A stretch of DNA of 64,000 nt. Source: Actinorugispora endophytica (GTDB lineage Bacteria > Actinomycetota > Actinomycetes > Streptosporangiales > Streptosporangiaceae). The stretch covers positions 749,602 through 813,601 of the forward strand of contig NZ_SNYN01000001.1 of the NCBI RefSeq assembly GCF_004363075.1, written 5' to 3'. The position numbers and the translations under genes are program-made. Below the pieces are notes generated by a model. That model made no database searches and had not been told where the DNA came from. It saw only the letters and a list, made by a program, of their open reading frames with translations. Of the stretch, positions 35,018 to 43,856 are shown in pieces (the first letter of the stretch is position 1; each line of letters begins with the position of its first letter).

Positions 35018-35060
35018 CCGCTCCGCGCGGGCGGTCAGCGGAACCGGCCGCGCGGAGCGG
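35018..35060 (+). terminator. Terminator of alr-ddl
   Basis: Perfect 13-bp arms CCGCTCCGCGCGG / CCGCGCGGAGCGG (35018-35030, 35048-35060) with a 17-nt loop, 6 bp after the ddl stop. Confidence 0.7.
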
Positions 35061-35068
35061 GACCAGCC

Positions 35069-35239
35069 CTACCCCTCGCCGAAGTCCTCGCGCCCCACCC
35101 CTTTCTCCTCCATGCGGTCCCGCAGCTCCGCGCCCAGGGTGGGGCGGGCCTCCCCGGGCGGCAGGGGACTGTCCTCGGGGCTCGCCGACACCTGCGCGGT
35201 GTCGCGGTTCCTGGAGGCGCTCTCCTCCGGCATGGCCAT
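35069..35239 (-). CDS. Small acidic hypothetical protein
   Basis: A 56-aa protein (AMPEESASRNRDTAQVSAS, then LGAELRDRMEEKGVGREDFGEG) with AAGGAG 8 nt before its ATG. Charged and probably disordered at the N-terminus with one helix. The strong ribosome site and codon use support it as real; the family is unknown. From here to 35449 nothing else is recognised. Confidence 0.5.
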   Translation of the reverse strand: MAMPEESASRNRDTAQVSASPEDSPLPPGEARPTLGAELRDRMEEKGVGREDFGEG

Positions 35240-35449
35240 CGCCGTTCTCCTTCCACTCGGTGGTCGTTCTCCCGTGCGCGGCCCGGCTACCCGCCCGGAC
35301 CGGCCTGACACGTCGCGGGAGAGGAAGGCGCGGGAAAACACGGGCGGCCGGTGTGCCGGGGCGCGGCGTCACGGCGCGCGGTCACCTCTTGTACAAGGAC
35401 CGCCGCGGATCCTCCCCCAGGGACCCTGGCGGCGAAAGCTGCTCGAAGC

Positions 35450-35591
35450 GGTTCCCGGCGTGGGGGTGTCCGGCGCGCACTCGCGACGATCATGGGCTTT
35501 CCGCCCTTTCAGGCCCCGGAACGGGCAGAAGGCCCACGATCGTCGAGCAGGTCCCTTCGACGGACGCCGGACCACCCCCGCGCCGGAAACC
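35450..35591. repeat. Family B element, compact copy with clear terminal inverted repeats
   Basis: Left end GGTTCCCGGCGTGGGGGTGT (35450) and right end complementary to GGTTTCCGGCGCGGGGGTGG (ending 35591) form imperfect 26-bp terminal inverted repeats. The centre is a palindrome of the GATCATGGGCTTTCCGCCC type (35483-35546). At 142 bp it has MITE size. Its right end runs into the stop codon of tex. Confidence 0.75.
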
Positions 35592-35592
35592 C

Positions 35593-38007
35593 TTAGAGGC
35601 CCTTGTCCAGGCCCGCGCGGCGCAGTGCGTCGGCCAGGGCGCCGGTGGGCTGCTGCTCGGCGCGGCCGCCGCGCTGCTGCTGGCGGCCGCCGCCACCGCC
35701 ACCACCGCGCCGTCCGCCGCCCGAGCGGTTCCCGCCGCGCCGCTCACCGCCGCCCGAGCGGTTCCCGCCGCGCCGCTCACCGCCGCCGTCGGAGCGGTCG
35801 CGCTCGCCGCCGCGCCGGTCGGCCTCGTCGTCCAGGCGCAGGGTGAGCGCGATGCGCTTGCGTCGGGCGTCCACCTCCAGCACCTTCACCCGCACGATGT
35901 CGCCGGGCTTGGCCACGTCGCGCGGGTCCTTGACGAAGTTCCTGGACATCGCCGAGACGTGCACCAGGCCGTCCTGGTGCACCCCCACGTCCACGAAGGC
36001 CCCGAACGCGGCCACGTTGGTGACCACGCCCTCCAGCAGCATGCCGGGCTCCAGGTCCGTCAGCTTCTCCACGCCCTCCTTGAAGGCCGCGGTCCTGAAC
36101 GCGGGGCGCGGGTCCCGGCCGGGCTTCTCCAGTTCGGCGAGGATGTCGGTGACGGTCGGCAGGCCGAAGGCGTCGTCCACGAAGTCGGCCGGACGCAGCT
36201 TCCGCAGGGTGTCGCCGTCGCCGACCAGCGACCGGATGTCCCCGCCCGTCGCGCCCAGGATGCGGCGCACCACCGGGTACGCCTCGGGGTGCACGCTGGA
36301 GGAGTCGAGCGGGTCGTCCCCTCCGGGGATGCGCAGGAAGCCCGCGCACTGCTCGAACGCCTTGGGCCCCAGCCGCGGCACCCCCTTGAGCCCGGCGCGG
36401 GAGCGGAACGGGCCGTTGGCGTCGCGGTGCAGCACGATGCTCTGCGCGAGCCCCGCGCTGATCCCCGAGACCCGGCTGAGCAGCGGCGGGGACGCGGTGT
36501 TGACGTCCACGCCGACGCCGTTCACGCAGTCCTCCACGACCGCGTCCAGGGACCGCGACAGCTTCACCTCGGACAGGTCGTGCTGGTACTGGCCGACGCC
36601 GATCGACTTGGGGTCGATCTTGACGAGCTCGGCGAGGGGGTCCTGGAGCCGCCGGGCGATCGAGACCGCGCCGCGCAGCGACACGTCCATGTCGGGGAGC
36701 TCCTGGGAGGCGTACGCCGACGCCGAGTACACCGACGCGCCCGCCTCGGACACCATGACGCTGGTGAGCTTCAGGTCGGGATGCCGCTTGATCAGCTCAC
36801 CGGCGAGCCTGTCGGTCTCGCGCGAGGCGGTGCCGTTGCCGATCGCGACCAGCTGCACGCCGTGCCTGCCCGCGAGCGCGGCCAGCACGGCGATCGACTC
36901 GTCCCAGCGGTTGCGCGGCTCGTGCGGGTAGACCGTCGCGGTGTCCAGGACCTTTCCCGTGCCGTCCACGACGGCGACCTTCACCCCGGTGCGCAGCCCC
37001 GGGTCCAGGCCCATGGTGGGGCGGGTACCCGCGGGCGCGGCCAGCAGCAGGTCGCGCAGGTTGGCGGCGAAGACGTTCACCGCCTCGTCCTCGGCGGCCT
37101 GCCACAGGCGCGTGCGCAGGTCGATGTCCAGACGCACCAGGACGCGGGTGCGCCACGCCCAGCGGACGGTGTCCAGCAGCCAGCGGTCGCCGGGGCGGCC
37201 CCGGTCCGCGATCCCGAAGTGCTTGGCGATGCGCACCTCGAAGCCGCTGGGGCCGGGCCGCGCGCCGGCGTCCTGGCCGGCCTCCTCCGGCTCCAGGGTG
37301 AGTTCGAGGACCTCCTCCTTCTCCCCCCGGAACACGGCCAGCACGCGGTGCGAGGGCAGCTTGGTGAAGGGCTCGGAGAAGTCGAAGTAGTCGGAGAACT
37401 TGGCTCCGGCCTGCTCTTTGCCCTCACGCACCCGCGAGACCAGGCGGCCCTGCTCCCACATGCGCTCGCGCAGCACGCCGATGAGGTCGGCGTCCTCGGT
37501 GAAGCGCTCCACCAGGATGGAGCGGGCGCCCTCCAGCGCGGCGGCCTCGTCGGCGACGCCCCGGTCCTCGTCGACGAACCCCGCCGCCTCGGTCCGCGGG
37601 TCCAGCCCCGGGTCGCCGATCAGCGCGTCGGCCAGCGGCTCCAGCCCGGCCTCGCGCGCGATCTGCGCCTTGGTGCGGCGCTTGGGCTTGTACGGCAGGT
37701 AGACGTCCTCCAGCCGCGCCTTGGAGTCGGCGGCCATGATCCGTTCCCGGAGCGCGTCGTCGAGTCTGCCCCGGGACTCGACCGACTCCAGGACGGCCTT
37801 CCTCCGCTCCTCGAGTTCGCGCAGGTAGCGCAGGCGCTCCTCGAGCGCGCGCAGCTGGGCGTCGTCGAGCATCTCGGTGGCTTCCTTGCGGTAGCGCGCG
37901 ATGAACGGCACCGACGACCCGCCGTCGAGCAGCTCGACCGCCGACCGGACCTGCCGTTCGCGCACCCCGAGCTCCTCGGCGATCCGCTGATGAATAGACG
38001 TCGTCAC
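35593..38007 (-). CDS. tex: Tex, S1-type RNA-binding transcription accessory protein
   Basis: An 804-aa protein of usual Tex length. It has the N-terminal helical region (IAEELGVRERQVRSAVELLDGGSSVPFIARYRKE), the YqgF/RNase H-like domain (GLDPGLRTGVKVAVVDGTGKV), helix-hairpin-helix units (GVDVNTASPPLLSRVSGI) and a C-terminal S1 domain (GMLLEGVVTNVAAFGAFVDVGV). A 70-residue tail with GERRGGNRSGG-type repeats follows, common in actinobacteria and probably RNA-binding. GTG at 38007 is chosen to match the family's start. Its stop codon abuts a family B repeat. Confidence 0.95.
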   Translation of the reverse strand: MTTSIHQRIAEELGVRERQVRSAVELLDGGSSVPFIARYRKEATEMLDDAQLRALEERLRYLRELEERRKAVLESVESRGRLDDALRERIMAADSKARLEDVYLPYKPKRRTKAQIAREAGLEPLADALIGDPGLDPRTEAAGFVDEDRGVADEAAALEGARSILVERFTEDADLIGVLRERMWEQGRLVSRVREGKEQAGAKFSDYFDFSEPFTKLPSHRVLAVFRGEKEEVLELTLEPEEAGQDAGARPGPSGFEVRIAKHFGIADRGRPGDRWLLDTVRWAWRTRVLVRLDIDLRTRLWQAAEDEAVNVFAANLRDLLLAAPAGTRPTMGLDPGLRTGVKVAVVDGTGKVLDTATVYPHEPRNRWDESIAVLAALAGRHGVQLVAIGNGTASRETDRLAGELIKRHPDLKLTSVMVSEAGASVYSASAYASQELPDMDVSLRGAVSIARRLQDPLAELVKIDPKSIGVGQYQHDLSEVKLSRSLDAVVEDCVNGVGVDVNTASPPLLSRVSGISAGLAQSIVLHRDANGPFRSRAGLKGVPRLGPKAFEQCAGFLRIPGGDDPLDSSSVHPEAYPVVRRILGATGGDIRSLVGDGDTLRKLRPADFVDDAFGLPTVTDILAELEKPGRDPRPAFRTAAFKEGVEKLTDLEPGMLLEGVVTNVAAFGAFVDVGVHQDGLVHVSAMSRNFVKDPRDVAKPGDIVRVKVLEVDARRKRIALTLRLDDEADRRGGERDRSDGGGERRGGNRSGGGERRGGNRSGGGRRGGGGGGGRQQQRGGRAEQQPTGALADALRRAGLDKGL

Positions 38008-38138
38008 AATCCTGATCCGCTTTCTCCCGGAGATGACAGGTTGCATTGTCCCGTTGTTCCGCGACCGCGTGCGACCGCTCTCCCCCTCGGCGAACCCGCA
38101 GGTCGACATGTCGATCCGGTGCGCGGGCCGCCGACCGC

Positions 38139-41100
38139 TCAGCGCACGCCGCGGAGGTCCCGGAGGTCGGCCCTGGCGGTCTCGGCCTCGGGCACGCCGA
38201 GGCCGGCGAACACCTCGACCGCCCTTTCCAGCATGGCCTCCGCCGTGTCCGCGCCGATGACGTCGGAGGGCAGGCCGGCCAGGCCGTGGAGGGCCCGCGC
38301 CTCGGCGAAGAGCTCGTGGCGCTCGCCCGCCAGGCGCAGGGCCCGCTCGTGGGCGAGGCGGGCCTCCTCGTAGCGCTTGCCGCGCGCGTAGGTGGTGCCC
38401 AGGTCGTTGAGGATCTCGGCTTCGGCGCTGCGCTGGGCGCTCCTCTCGCCCAGTTCCAGTGCCAGCAGGTGCGCGGCGACCGCCTCGTCCAGCCGCCCGG
38501 TCTCGCGCAGCACGACGCCGATGTAGTCGCGGGTGTAGATCTCGCCCGCGCTGTCCTCCAGCGCCAGGAAGAGCTCCAGCGCCTCCTGGAGCTGGGCGTG
38601 CGCCAGCTCGTTGCGGCCCAGCCGGATGTTGATCTCGCCGAGGACGCGCAGCGCGGCGGCCCGGCAGTCGTCCGGCTGCCCGTTGGAGCCGGCGGCCAGG
38701 ACCCGGTCGCAGTGCTCGACGGCCTGGTCGAACTCGCCGAGGGACTGGTGGATGACCGCCATGTTGGTGCGCTGGCGGATCTCCTGCTCGGTGTCGCCCG
38801 CCTCGACCGCGTGGTCCAGCACCTCCCTGAGGGCGTCCAGCGACTCGGTGTACCGGCCCATCCGCTCGTACACCATGGCCATGTTGGCGGTGGCCCTGGC
38901 CTCGCCGCCGCGGTCCCCGAGCCTGGTGAAGAGGTCGCGCGCCTCCACGAGCAGGGACAGCGCCAGGTCGAACCGGCCGGACAGGCAGTGCGCGATGCCC
39001 AGGCCCACCAGGGTGACCGCGGTCCCCATGTCGTCGCTGTCCGCGCGGCTGGCCTCCAGCGCCTGCTCGTGGGTGGTGAGCCACAGCTCGGTCTGGCCGT
39101 GCCCGGCGTAGAAGCGCCACAGCGAGTTCGCCAGTTGCCAGGCCTGCGTGCCGCGCTTGTGCTCGGCGAAGTAGCCGACAACGGCGGCGAGGTTCTCCCG
39201 GTGCCAGTCGAACCACTGGGCGGCCTCGGCCCACCCCGACCAACTGGTGCGGTACCGGGAGCCGTCGGAGACGTCCAGTTCGTAGTCGTGTCCGCGCGGT
39301 CCCAGCATCCCGGCCGCGCGGTCGGCGGTGCGCAGGTAGTAGTCGCTCAGCCGCAGGCGGCTCTCCTCGACGACCCCGTCGGCCAGGCGGGTGACGGCCT
39401 TGTGCCGGGCGTACTCCCCGATGAGGTCGTGGAAGCGGTACAGGTCGACGTTCTGCTCCTCCAGCAGGCACACGCTGACCAGCTCCTGGAGCAGGTCGTC
39501 GGTGTCGGGAAGCTCCCGGCCGACCAGTTCCGCGGCCCCGTGCACGTCGATGCTGCTGCCGATCATCAGGCCGAGGCGCAGGAACGCGTCCTTCTGCGCG
39601 TCGTTGAGGCTCTGGTAGGAGAGTTCGAAGACCGCCTCGACGCTGTGGCTCTCGGTGCGCAGTTCGCGGAACCGGCGGTGCTGCCCGCTGAGCCGCTGCT
39701 CCACGTGGGCGAAGGTCCACTTGGGCCGGGTCGCCATGCGCCCGGCGACGATGCGCAGCGCCAGCGGCAGCCCTCCGCACAGCTTGACCACCCTGCGCAT
39801 GGGCACCGGCTCGGCAGAGGTGCGCTCGGGACCCAGCACCGCGCTCAGCAGGGCCTCGGCCTCGCCCGTCCGGAGCATGCCCAGGGAGACGTAACGGGCG
39901 CCGCTCAACCCGGCGAGGTCGTTGCGGCTGGTGATGAGCGTCAGCGAACCGGCCGAGGCCGGGAGCAGCGGTCCGACCTGGGCGTAGTTGACCGCGTTGT
40001 CCAGGACCACCAGGACCCGCCTGTCCACCAGGATGGAGCGCCACAGCGCCGCGCGCTCCTCCAGCGAATCGGGGACCGCGTCGGCCTCCAGGCCCACCGC
40101 CCGCAGCAGGCTGCCCAGCGCCGTGTCCGCGGTCACCGGCTCCTGGTCGACGGTGTGCCCGTACAGGTCGATGAAGAACTGCCCGTCGGGGTACCGCTCG
40201 GTGAGCCGGTGCGCGGCGTGGATGGCCAGGGTCGTCTTGCCCGCGCCGCCCGGACCGGTGATGACGCAGGCCTCGGCGCCTCCCGCGCCGCCGGCCTCCA
40301 GGACGCGGCCCAGGTCGTGCTCGCGTCCGGTGAAGTCGGGGATGTCGCGGGGCAGGTCGTTGCGGGACGCGAACGGCGGGGGCTCCTCGTCGGGGGGGTC
40401 GGGGTCGGGCGGGGCCTCCGCGTGCTCGACCGGCGCCGGGGCCCTCTCCTCGGTGTCGGTCACGATGCGCTGGTAGAGGTCGCGGACCTCCTGGCCCGGA
40501 TCGATCCCCAACTCCTCGGCCAGGTATCCGCGGAGCTCGTGGTAGGCGGCCAGCGCCCCGGCGCGCTCGCCGCTGCGGTGCATCGAGGCGACCAGCAGGT
40601 AGTGCAGCCGCTCGCGGGAGAGGTCCTCGCGCACCAGGGGGGCGAGCCGGGTGGCCAGTTCCGCGTAGCGCCCCAGCGCGAAGCCCGCCTCGGCCCAGGC
40701 GGTCACGGCGGCCCACCGCTCCTCCAGCAGCGGCCCGCCCACCGCGTACCAGAGCCGGTCCGACCCCGTTCCCGAGAAGGGGCGCCCCCGCCAGCAGGCC
40801 AGCGCCTCCTCCCACAGCCGCACGGCCTCCTCCGCGTCCCCCGACTCGCGGGCCCGCCCCGCGAGGGCCCTGAAGCGGTGCAGGTCGACGCGGTCGGGGT
40901 CGGTCTGCGCGAGGTAGCCGCCGGCCGTCGTCCGGATGAGCTCCGGAAAGGCGCGGCGCAGATGCGAGATCTGCACGTGGATGACGGACTTCGCGGTACG
41001 CGGCGGCCTGTCGTCCCAGAGGAACTCGACCAGCCGGTCGAAGGGGACCTCCCGGCCCAGGTCGGCCAGGAGCGCCCCGAGGACACAGCGCTGCCTGGGT

Positions 41101-41174
41101 CCGCCGACGGATACCGGCTCCCCGTCACGCCAGGCCGCCACGGGACCCAGAACGCCGAATTCCACAAACGGCAC
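38139..41174 (-). CDS. AfsR-type SARP regulator with NB-ARC and TPR domains
   Basis: A 1011-aa regulator. Domains in order: OmpR-like DNA-binding domain (FGVLGPVAAWRDG..., VIHVQISHLRRAF), bacterial transcriptional activator domain (about 95-240, ending LGIDPGQEVRDLYQ), NB-ARC ATPase with P-loop GPGGAGKTT near 305 and VLVVLDN, winged linker, and a C-terminal TPR array. This is the large AfsR architecture that activates secondary metabolism. No biosynthetic cluster is adjacent, so it may act globally. A small Pro/Ala-rich gene lies 97 bp upstream. Start could be GTG 41174 or 41165. Confidence 0.9.
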   Translation of the reverse strand: MPFVEFGVLGPVAAWRDGEPVSVGGPRQRCVLGALLADLGREVPFDRLVEFLWDDRPPRTAKSVIHVQISHLRRAFPELIRTTAGGYLAQTDPDRVDLHRFRALAGRARESGDAEEAVRLWEEALACWRGRPFSGTGSDRLWYAVGGPLLEERWAAVTAWAEAGFALGRYAELATRLAPLVREDLSRERLHYLLVASMHRSGERAGALAAYHELRGYLAEELGIDPGQEVRDLYQRIVTDTEERAPAPVEHAEAPPDPDPPDEEPPPFASRNDLPRDIPDFTGREHDLGRVLEAGGAGGAEACVITGPGGAGKTTLAIHAAHRLTERYPDGQFFIDLYGHTVDQEPVTADTALGSLLRAVGLEADAVPDSLEERAALWRSILVDRRVLVVLDNAVNYAQVGPLLPASAGSLTLITSRNDLAGLSGARYVSLGMLRTGEAEALLSAVLGPERTSAEPVPMRRVVKLCGGLPLALRIVAGRMATRPKWTFAHVEQRLSGQHRRFRELRTESHSVEAVFELSYQSLNDAQKDAFLRLGLMIGSSIDVHGAAELVGRELPDTDDLLQELVSVCLLEEQNVDLYRFHDLIGEYARHKAVTRLADGVVEESRLRLSDYYLRTADRAAGMLGPRGHDYELDVSDGSRYRTSWSGWAEAAQWFDWHRENLAAVVGYFAEHKRGTQAWQLANSLWRFYAGHGQTELWLTTHEQALEASRADSDDMGTAVTLVGLGIAHCLSGRFDLALSLLVEARDLFTRLGDRGGEARATANMAMVYERMGRYTESLDALREVLDHAVEAGDTEQEIRQRTNMAVIHQSLGEFDQAVEHCDRVLAAGSNGQPDDCRAAALRVLGEINIRLGRNELAHAQLQEALELFLALEDSAGEIYTRDYIGVVLRETGRLDEAVAAHLLALELGERSAQRSAEAEILNDLGTTYARGKRYEEARLAHERALRLAGERHELFAEARALHGLAGLPSDVIGADTAEAMLERAVEVFAGLGVPEAETARADLRDLRGVR

Positions 41175-41214
41175 TCTAGCAATGCCATTCGTGATTTTTG
41201 GGGTAAATAGAACA

Positions 41215-41263
41215 CCGCCGCACCCGTGCTCCCCTCCCACAGAAAGCACGGGTACAGCGGCGG
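41215..41263 (-). terminator. Hairpin between the small gene and the SARP gene
   Basis: Arms CCGCCG-ACCCGTGCT and AGCACGGGT-CGGCGG (with a short bulge) enclose a 14-nt loop. On the minus strand the stem is followed by TGTTCTATTT, which suits termination before the SARP gene. Confidence 0.6.
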
Positions 41264-41271
41264 CGGGCCGG

Positions 41272-41493
41272 TCAGGCCGCGGGCTTGTCGGCCCCGTCCT
41301 TCTCGGCGGGCGCCGGGGCCTCCTCCTCGGGCGCGGGCGCCGGAGCGGGCTGCTGCTCCGGGTCGGGCTCGTGCCGGGTGGGCCGCAGCTTCGCCGTCGC
41401 GGGGGCCCCGGCCGGAGTCCGGTCCCCGAACCCTTCGACGATGGCCAGGAACTCCGCGTCCACGGCGGCCTCCACGGCCGGCAACTGCACCAT
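41272..41493 (-). CDS. Small Pro/Ala-rich protein upstream of the SARP gene
   Basis: A 73-aa protein. The first 25 residues (MVQLPAVEAAVDAEFLAIVE) form an acidic amphipathic helix; the rest is disordered and rich in Pro, Ala and Glu (PEQQPAPAPAPEEEAP). AGGAG lies 5 nt before the ATG, and a hairpin follows the gene. Its promoter region carries 11-bp spaced repeats as expected for SARP binding. The position beside an AfsR-like gene, the size and the composition recall AfsS, a small protein whose gene is an AfsR target, but no sequence identity is claimed. A peptide-precursor role is an alternative. Confidence 0.6.
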   Translation of the reverse strand: MVQLPAVEAAVDAEFLAIVEGFGDRTPAGAPATAKLRPTRHEPDPEQQPAPAPAPEEEAPAPAEKDGADKPAA

Positions 41494-41653
41494 TCGCACT
41501 CCTGAACTCCTGTGGTGAAGGGGGGACAGCGAACCGCCGTCCCGCGACCAGGACGCCACGATGACCCGGTCGAGGGGCGGCGAAATTCCCACTGCCGCCG
41601 ACCGGCGAACGCGGGCCGTCCTCCCGCGAAACCCGTCGTACGGAGCGGTTCCC

Positions 41654-41692
41654 ACCCTAGGAAGGGCCTCTTCCAAGCCGCTTTCGATCCGC
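41654..41692 (-). promoter_or_regulatory. Candidate SARP-type promoter
   Basis: On the minus strand two adjacent 11-bp units GCGGATCGAAA and GCGGCTTGGAA (41692-41671) lie 11 bp before TAGGGT (41659-41654). SARP sites are 11-bp direct repeats just upstream of the -10. It would drive the small Pro-rich gene. Nothing else is seen in 41494-41822 apart from the start of the rightward operon. Confidence 0.35.
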
Positions 41693-41822
41693 TTACGGCG
41701 GTCCTCCGGCAGAAGGGCACCCCGACTGTACTGCCCCGCCCGACACGGCCCAAGCACCGCGGCGGTGGCCTGAAGAGGACGCGCCCATGCCCCGAACGGG
41801 CCATTGACCCTAGAATTCCGGC

Positions 41823-42437
41823 GTGGCACACCACGCACCCGCACAGGAACCGCAACCGGTGGACATCCTCCCCCAGGGCCCGGTCGCGCGCGTTCTGGCC
41901 ATGGGCGGGTTCGTCGGGGTCGCCGGAGCCCTGGTCCTCACGCTCTGGCAGGTGGGCGGGCTGGAGAAGGCCCCGCCGCCGGCACCCGTCCCGCCCGGGA
42001 CCGAGGTGCGCAACGAGCTGTTCGCCCTCACCGTCACCGGGCCCCGGGCGGTGGTCGCGGACGACGACTTCGAGACCCGGGTCCAGGTCAGCGGCGAGTT
42101 GACCTCCCTCTCGAAGGAGCCGGTGCGGGTGTCGGACCTCAACTCCGTGTTCGCCCCGAAGCTGGCGCCCGGGGACGCGGCGCTGACCACCTCGTCCCTC
42201 CGGATCCGGTTCGACCGCTCCCCCGAGCGCTTCGTCACCTACCTCCAGCCGGAGGTGACCGAGCGGGTGACGCTCAGCTGGGCGGCGCCCGAGGGCGCGG
42301 CCGCCGCCGAGGCCGAGGAGGTCCTGCTGGCCGTCACCGGCGCCGCGTACGAGCCGGGGTTCACCGACCAGCGCCTCTCCTGGTGGACCGACAACGAGGT
42401 TCTCCAGGTCGTCGGGCTTCCGATCGAACAGGGATGA
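41823..42437 (+). CDS. Membrane-anchored extracytoplasmic protein, unknown function
   Basis: A 204-aa protein: short cytoplasmic tail, one hydrophobic helix (about 24-43), Pro-rich stalk, then a beta-rich outer domain (TEVRNELFALTVTGPRAVV, VQVSGELTSLSKEPVRV). It starts with GTG 6 nt after a TAGAAT box at 41811, so it is probably leaderless. It is the first of three similarly built genes in one direction, likely an operon. The outer domain resembles DUF4352-like immunoglobulin folds in layout only. Confidence 0.7.
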   Translation: MAHHAPAQEPQPVDILPQGPVARVLAMGGFVGVAGALVLTLWQVGGLEKAPPPAPVPPGTEVRNELFALTVTGPRAVVADDDFETRVQVSGELTSLSKEPVRVSDLNSVFAPKLAPGDAALTTSSLRIRFDRSPERFVTYLQPEVTERVTLSWAAPEGAAAAEAEEVLLAVTGAAYEPGFTDQRLSWWTDNEVLQVVGLPIEQG

Positions 42438-42441
42438 GGCC

Positions 42442-43050
42442 GTGACCCGCGACTTCCGGCGACGCGTCGGCGTCTTCGCGCTCTCGGTGGTCCTGCTCGT
42501 GCTGATCGGCCTCGCGCACCAGACGTACCCGACCCGGAACGAGCTGACGGCCCCCATCAGCCACCGGGGTGACGCGGGCGCGCCCGTGGACGCCAGGCGC
42601 TTCGCCATCGAGGTGGACAGGGTCGAACTGGCCCGCGCCGTCAACGACCCCGAGTCCTCCCCGGACTCCGCCGAGGCGGGGCCCGGCCTGGTCTGGGTCG
42701 TGGTGTGGGCGACGGTGACCGCCACCGAGGAGCCCCTCCGGATCGGGAACCCGGTGCTTCTGGAGACCGCGGACGGCTACTCGTTCGCCGGCGACACCAC
42801 CATGGACAGCCCTCTCAACGGCTTCTCCGTGGTCCAGGAGCCCGGCCTCGGCCGGTACGGCGCGTTCGCGTTCGAGGTCCCCCGGGAGAGGCTCTCGGAC
42901 CTGTCCCTGCGGGTGACCGCGTCCGGCGACCTGGACACCCGGCTGAGCGCCCAGGCGGTGGTCGACCTCGGGCTGGACGCGGCACGGTTGGAGGAGATGC
43001 TCGACACGGCGGCCGACTCCGTCGAAATCGCCCCTCCCGAGTACCGCTAG
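42442..43050 (+). CDS. Membrane-anchored extracytoplasmic protein, second of three
   Basis: A 202-aa protein with an N-terminal membrane helix (about 9-26) and an outer beta-rich domain (RFAIEVDRVELARAV, GLVWVVVWATVTATEEPLRI, LLETADGYSFAG). The gene starts 4 bp after the previous stop. The domain order and the phrase pattern of an ionised strand followed by a VTATEEP-like turn match its neighbours, suggesting they arose by duplication. Confidence 0.7.
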   Translation: MTRDFRRRVGVFALSVVLLVLIGLAHQTYPTRNELTAPISHRGDAGAPVDARRFAIEVDRVELARAVNDPESSPDSAEAGPGLVWVVVWATVTATEEPLRIGNPVLLETADGYSFAGDTTMDSPLNGFSVVQEPGLGRYGAFAFEVPRERLSDLSLRVTASGDLDTRLSAQAVVDLGLDAARLEEMLDTAADSVEIAPPEYR

Positions 43051-43058
43051 GCGAGGCC

Positions 43059-43763
43059 ATGCCACCGACCGATCCCCGCCCCTTCCGCTACCGGGTGACG
43101 CCGCCCCCGCAGGCGCCGCCTCCCCGCCCGGAACCGCCGGAAGCACCGGAACCGCGGCCGGCCGTCCCTCGGCGCGCCCCCTGGTGGCGGCGCCGCCACC
43201 TGCCGTCCGCGCTCGCCCTGCTGGTGCTGCTCCCCCTCGGGGTGGGCGTTCCGTGGTGGCTCGAACGCGAGGACCTCCTGGCGGAGGGGGTCATGGCACC
43301 CGAGGCGGTCCCGGTTCCCGGGACCACGGGAAGCCTCTCCGGAAGCGAGTGGGAGTTCCGCGGGATGGTGCTGGGCGAGACCGGCGGCTTCGGCGAGCCC
43401 CTGCCCGACGGGGTCGAGCTGGTCGACGCGGTGTTCCTCGTGACGCCCGGGGACGCCTCCGCCTCCGAGCTGCTCCTGGCGTCCTGCGAGTTCCTGGCCG
43501 TGGACGGCCGGGGCCGGACCTGGACGCAGACCTCCGCCTACGCGGGGCGGGTGATGCCCGAGGAGGTCGGCTCGACCTCGTTTGGCTGCGCCGGTCCCGA
43601 CGCCGAGGCCATCGCCCCCGGCAGCGAGCAGGGCCTGGTCGCCACCTTCCTCGTGCCCGAGGACGCCGTGGACTCCCTGCGGTTCGAGGTCAGAGCGGAC
43701 ACCAGCGACGACCCCGAGGCCCCCCGCCCGGCCGCCGTCTCCTTCCGCGCCGACTCCGCCTAG
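43059..43763 (+). CDS. Membrane-anchored extracytoplasmic protein, third of three
   Basis: A 234-aa protein with a Pro-rich cytoplasmic tail (PPPQAPPPRPEPPEAPEP), one membrane helix (about 47-66) and an outer domain with SEWEFRGMVLGE, LVDAVFLVTPGDASASELLLASCEFLAVDGRGRTW and a pair of Cys that could form a disulfide. It follows the previous gene by 8 bp and is closed by a perfect family A hairpin. Function unknown. Confidence 0.7.
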   Translation: MPPTDPRPFRYRVTPPPQAPPPRPEPPEAPEPRPAVPRRAPWWRRRHLPSALALLVLLPLGVGVPWWLEREDLLAEGVMAPEAVPVPGTTGSLSGSEWEFRGMVLGETGGFGEPLPDGVELVDAVFLVTPGDASASELLLASCEFLAVDGRGRTWTQTSAYAGRVMPEEVGSTSFGCAGPDAEAIAPGSEQGLVATFLVPEDAVDSLRFEVRADTSDDPEAPRPAAVSFRADSA

Positions 43764-43771
43764 TGTCCTCT

Positions 43772-43841
43772 CCCCGGTGATCGTGGCCTTTCCGGGGTCT
43801 CGAAGGCGGTTGAGACCCCGGAAAGGCCACGATCACCGGGG
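43772..43841. repeat. Family A palindrome, copy 3
   Basis: Perfect 30-bp arms (43772-43801, 43812-43841) on CCCCGGTGATCGTGGCC with a 10-nt loop, exactly between two convergent genes. Very likely a bidirectional terminator. Confidence 0.88.
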
Positions 43842-43856
43842 AACCGGCGCGGAACG

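Noticed and set aside
35593-40815. A continuous minus-strand open frame of about 1740 codons spanning tex and most of the SARP gene
   Set aside because: It is in the tex frame but runs backwards through the SARP gene in a non-coding frame full of Arg/Pro/Gly; high GC removes stops. Tex has its own start at 38007.
38046-41210. A plus-strand frame of about 1054 codons opposite the SARP gene
   Set aside because: Antisense shadow; the minus strand shows complete AfsR-type domains.
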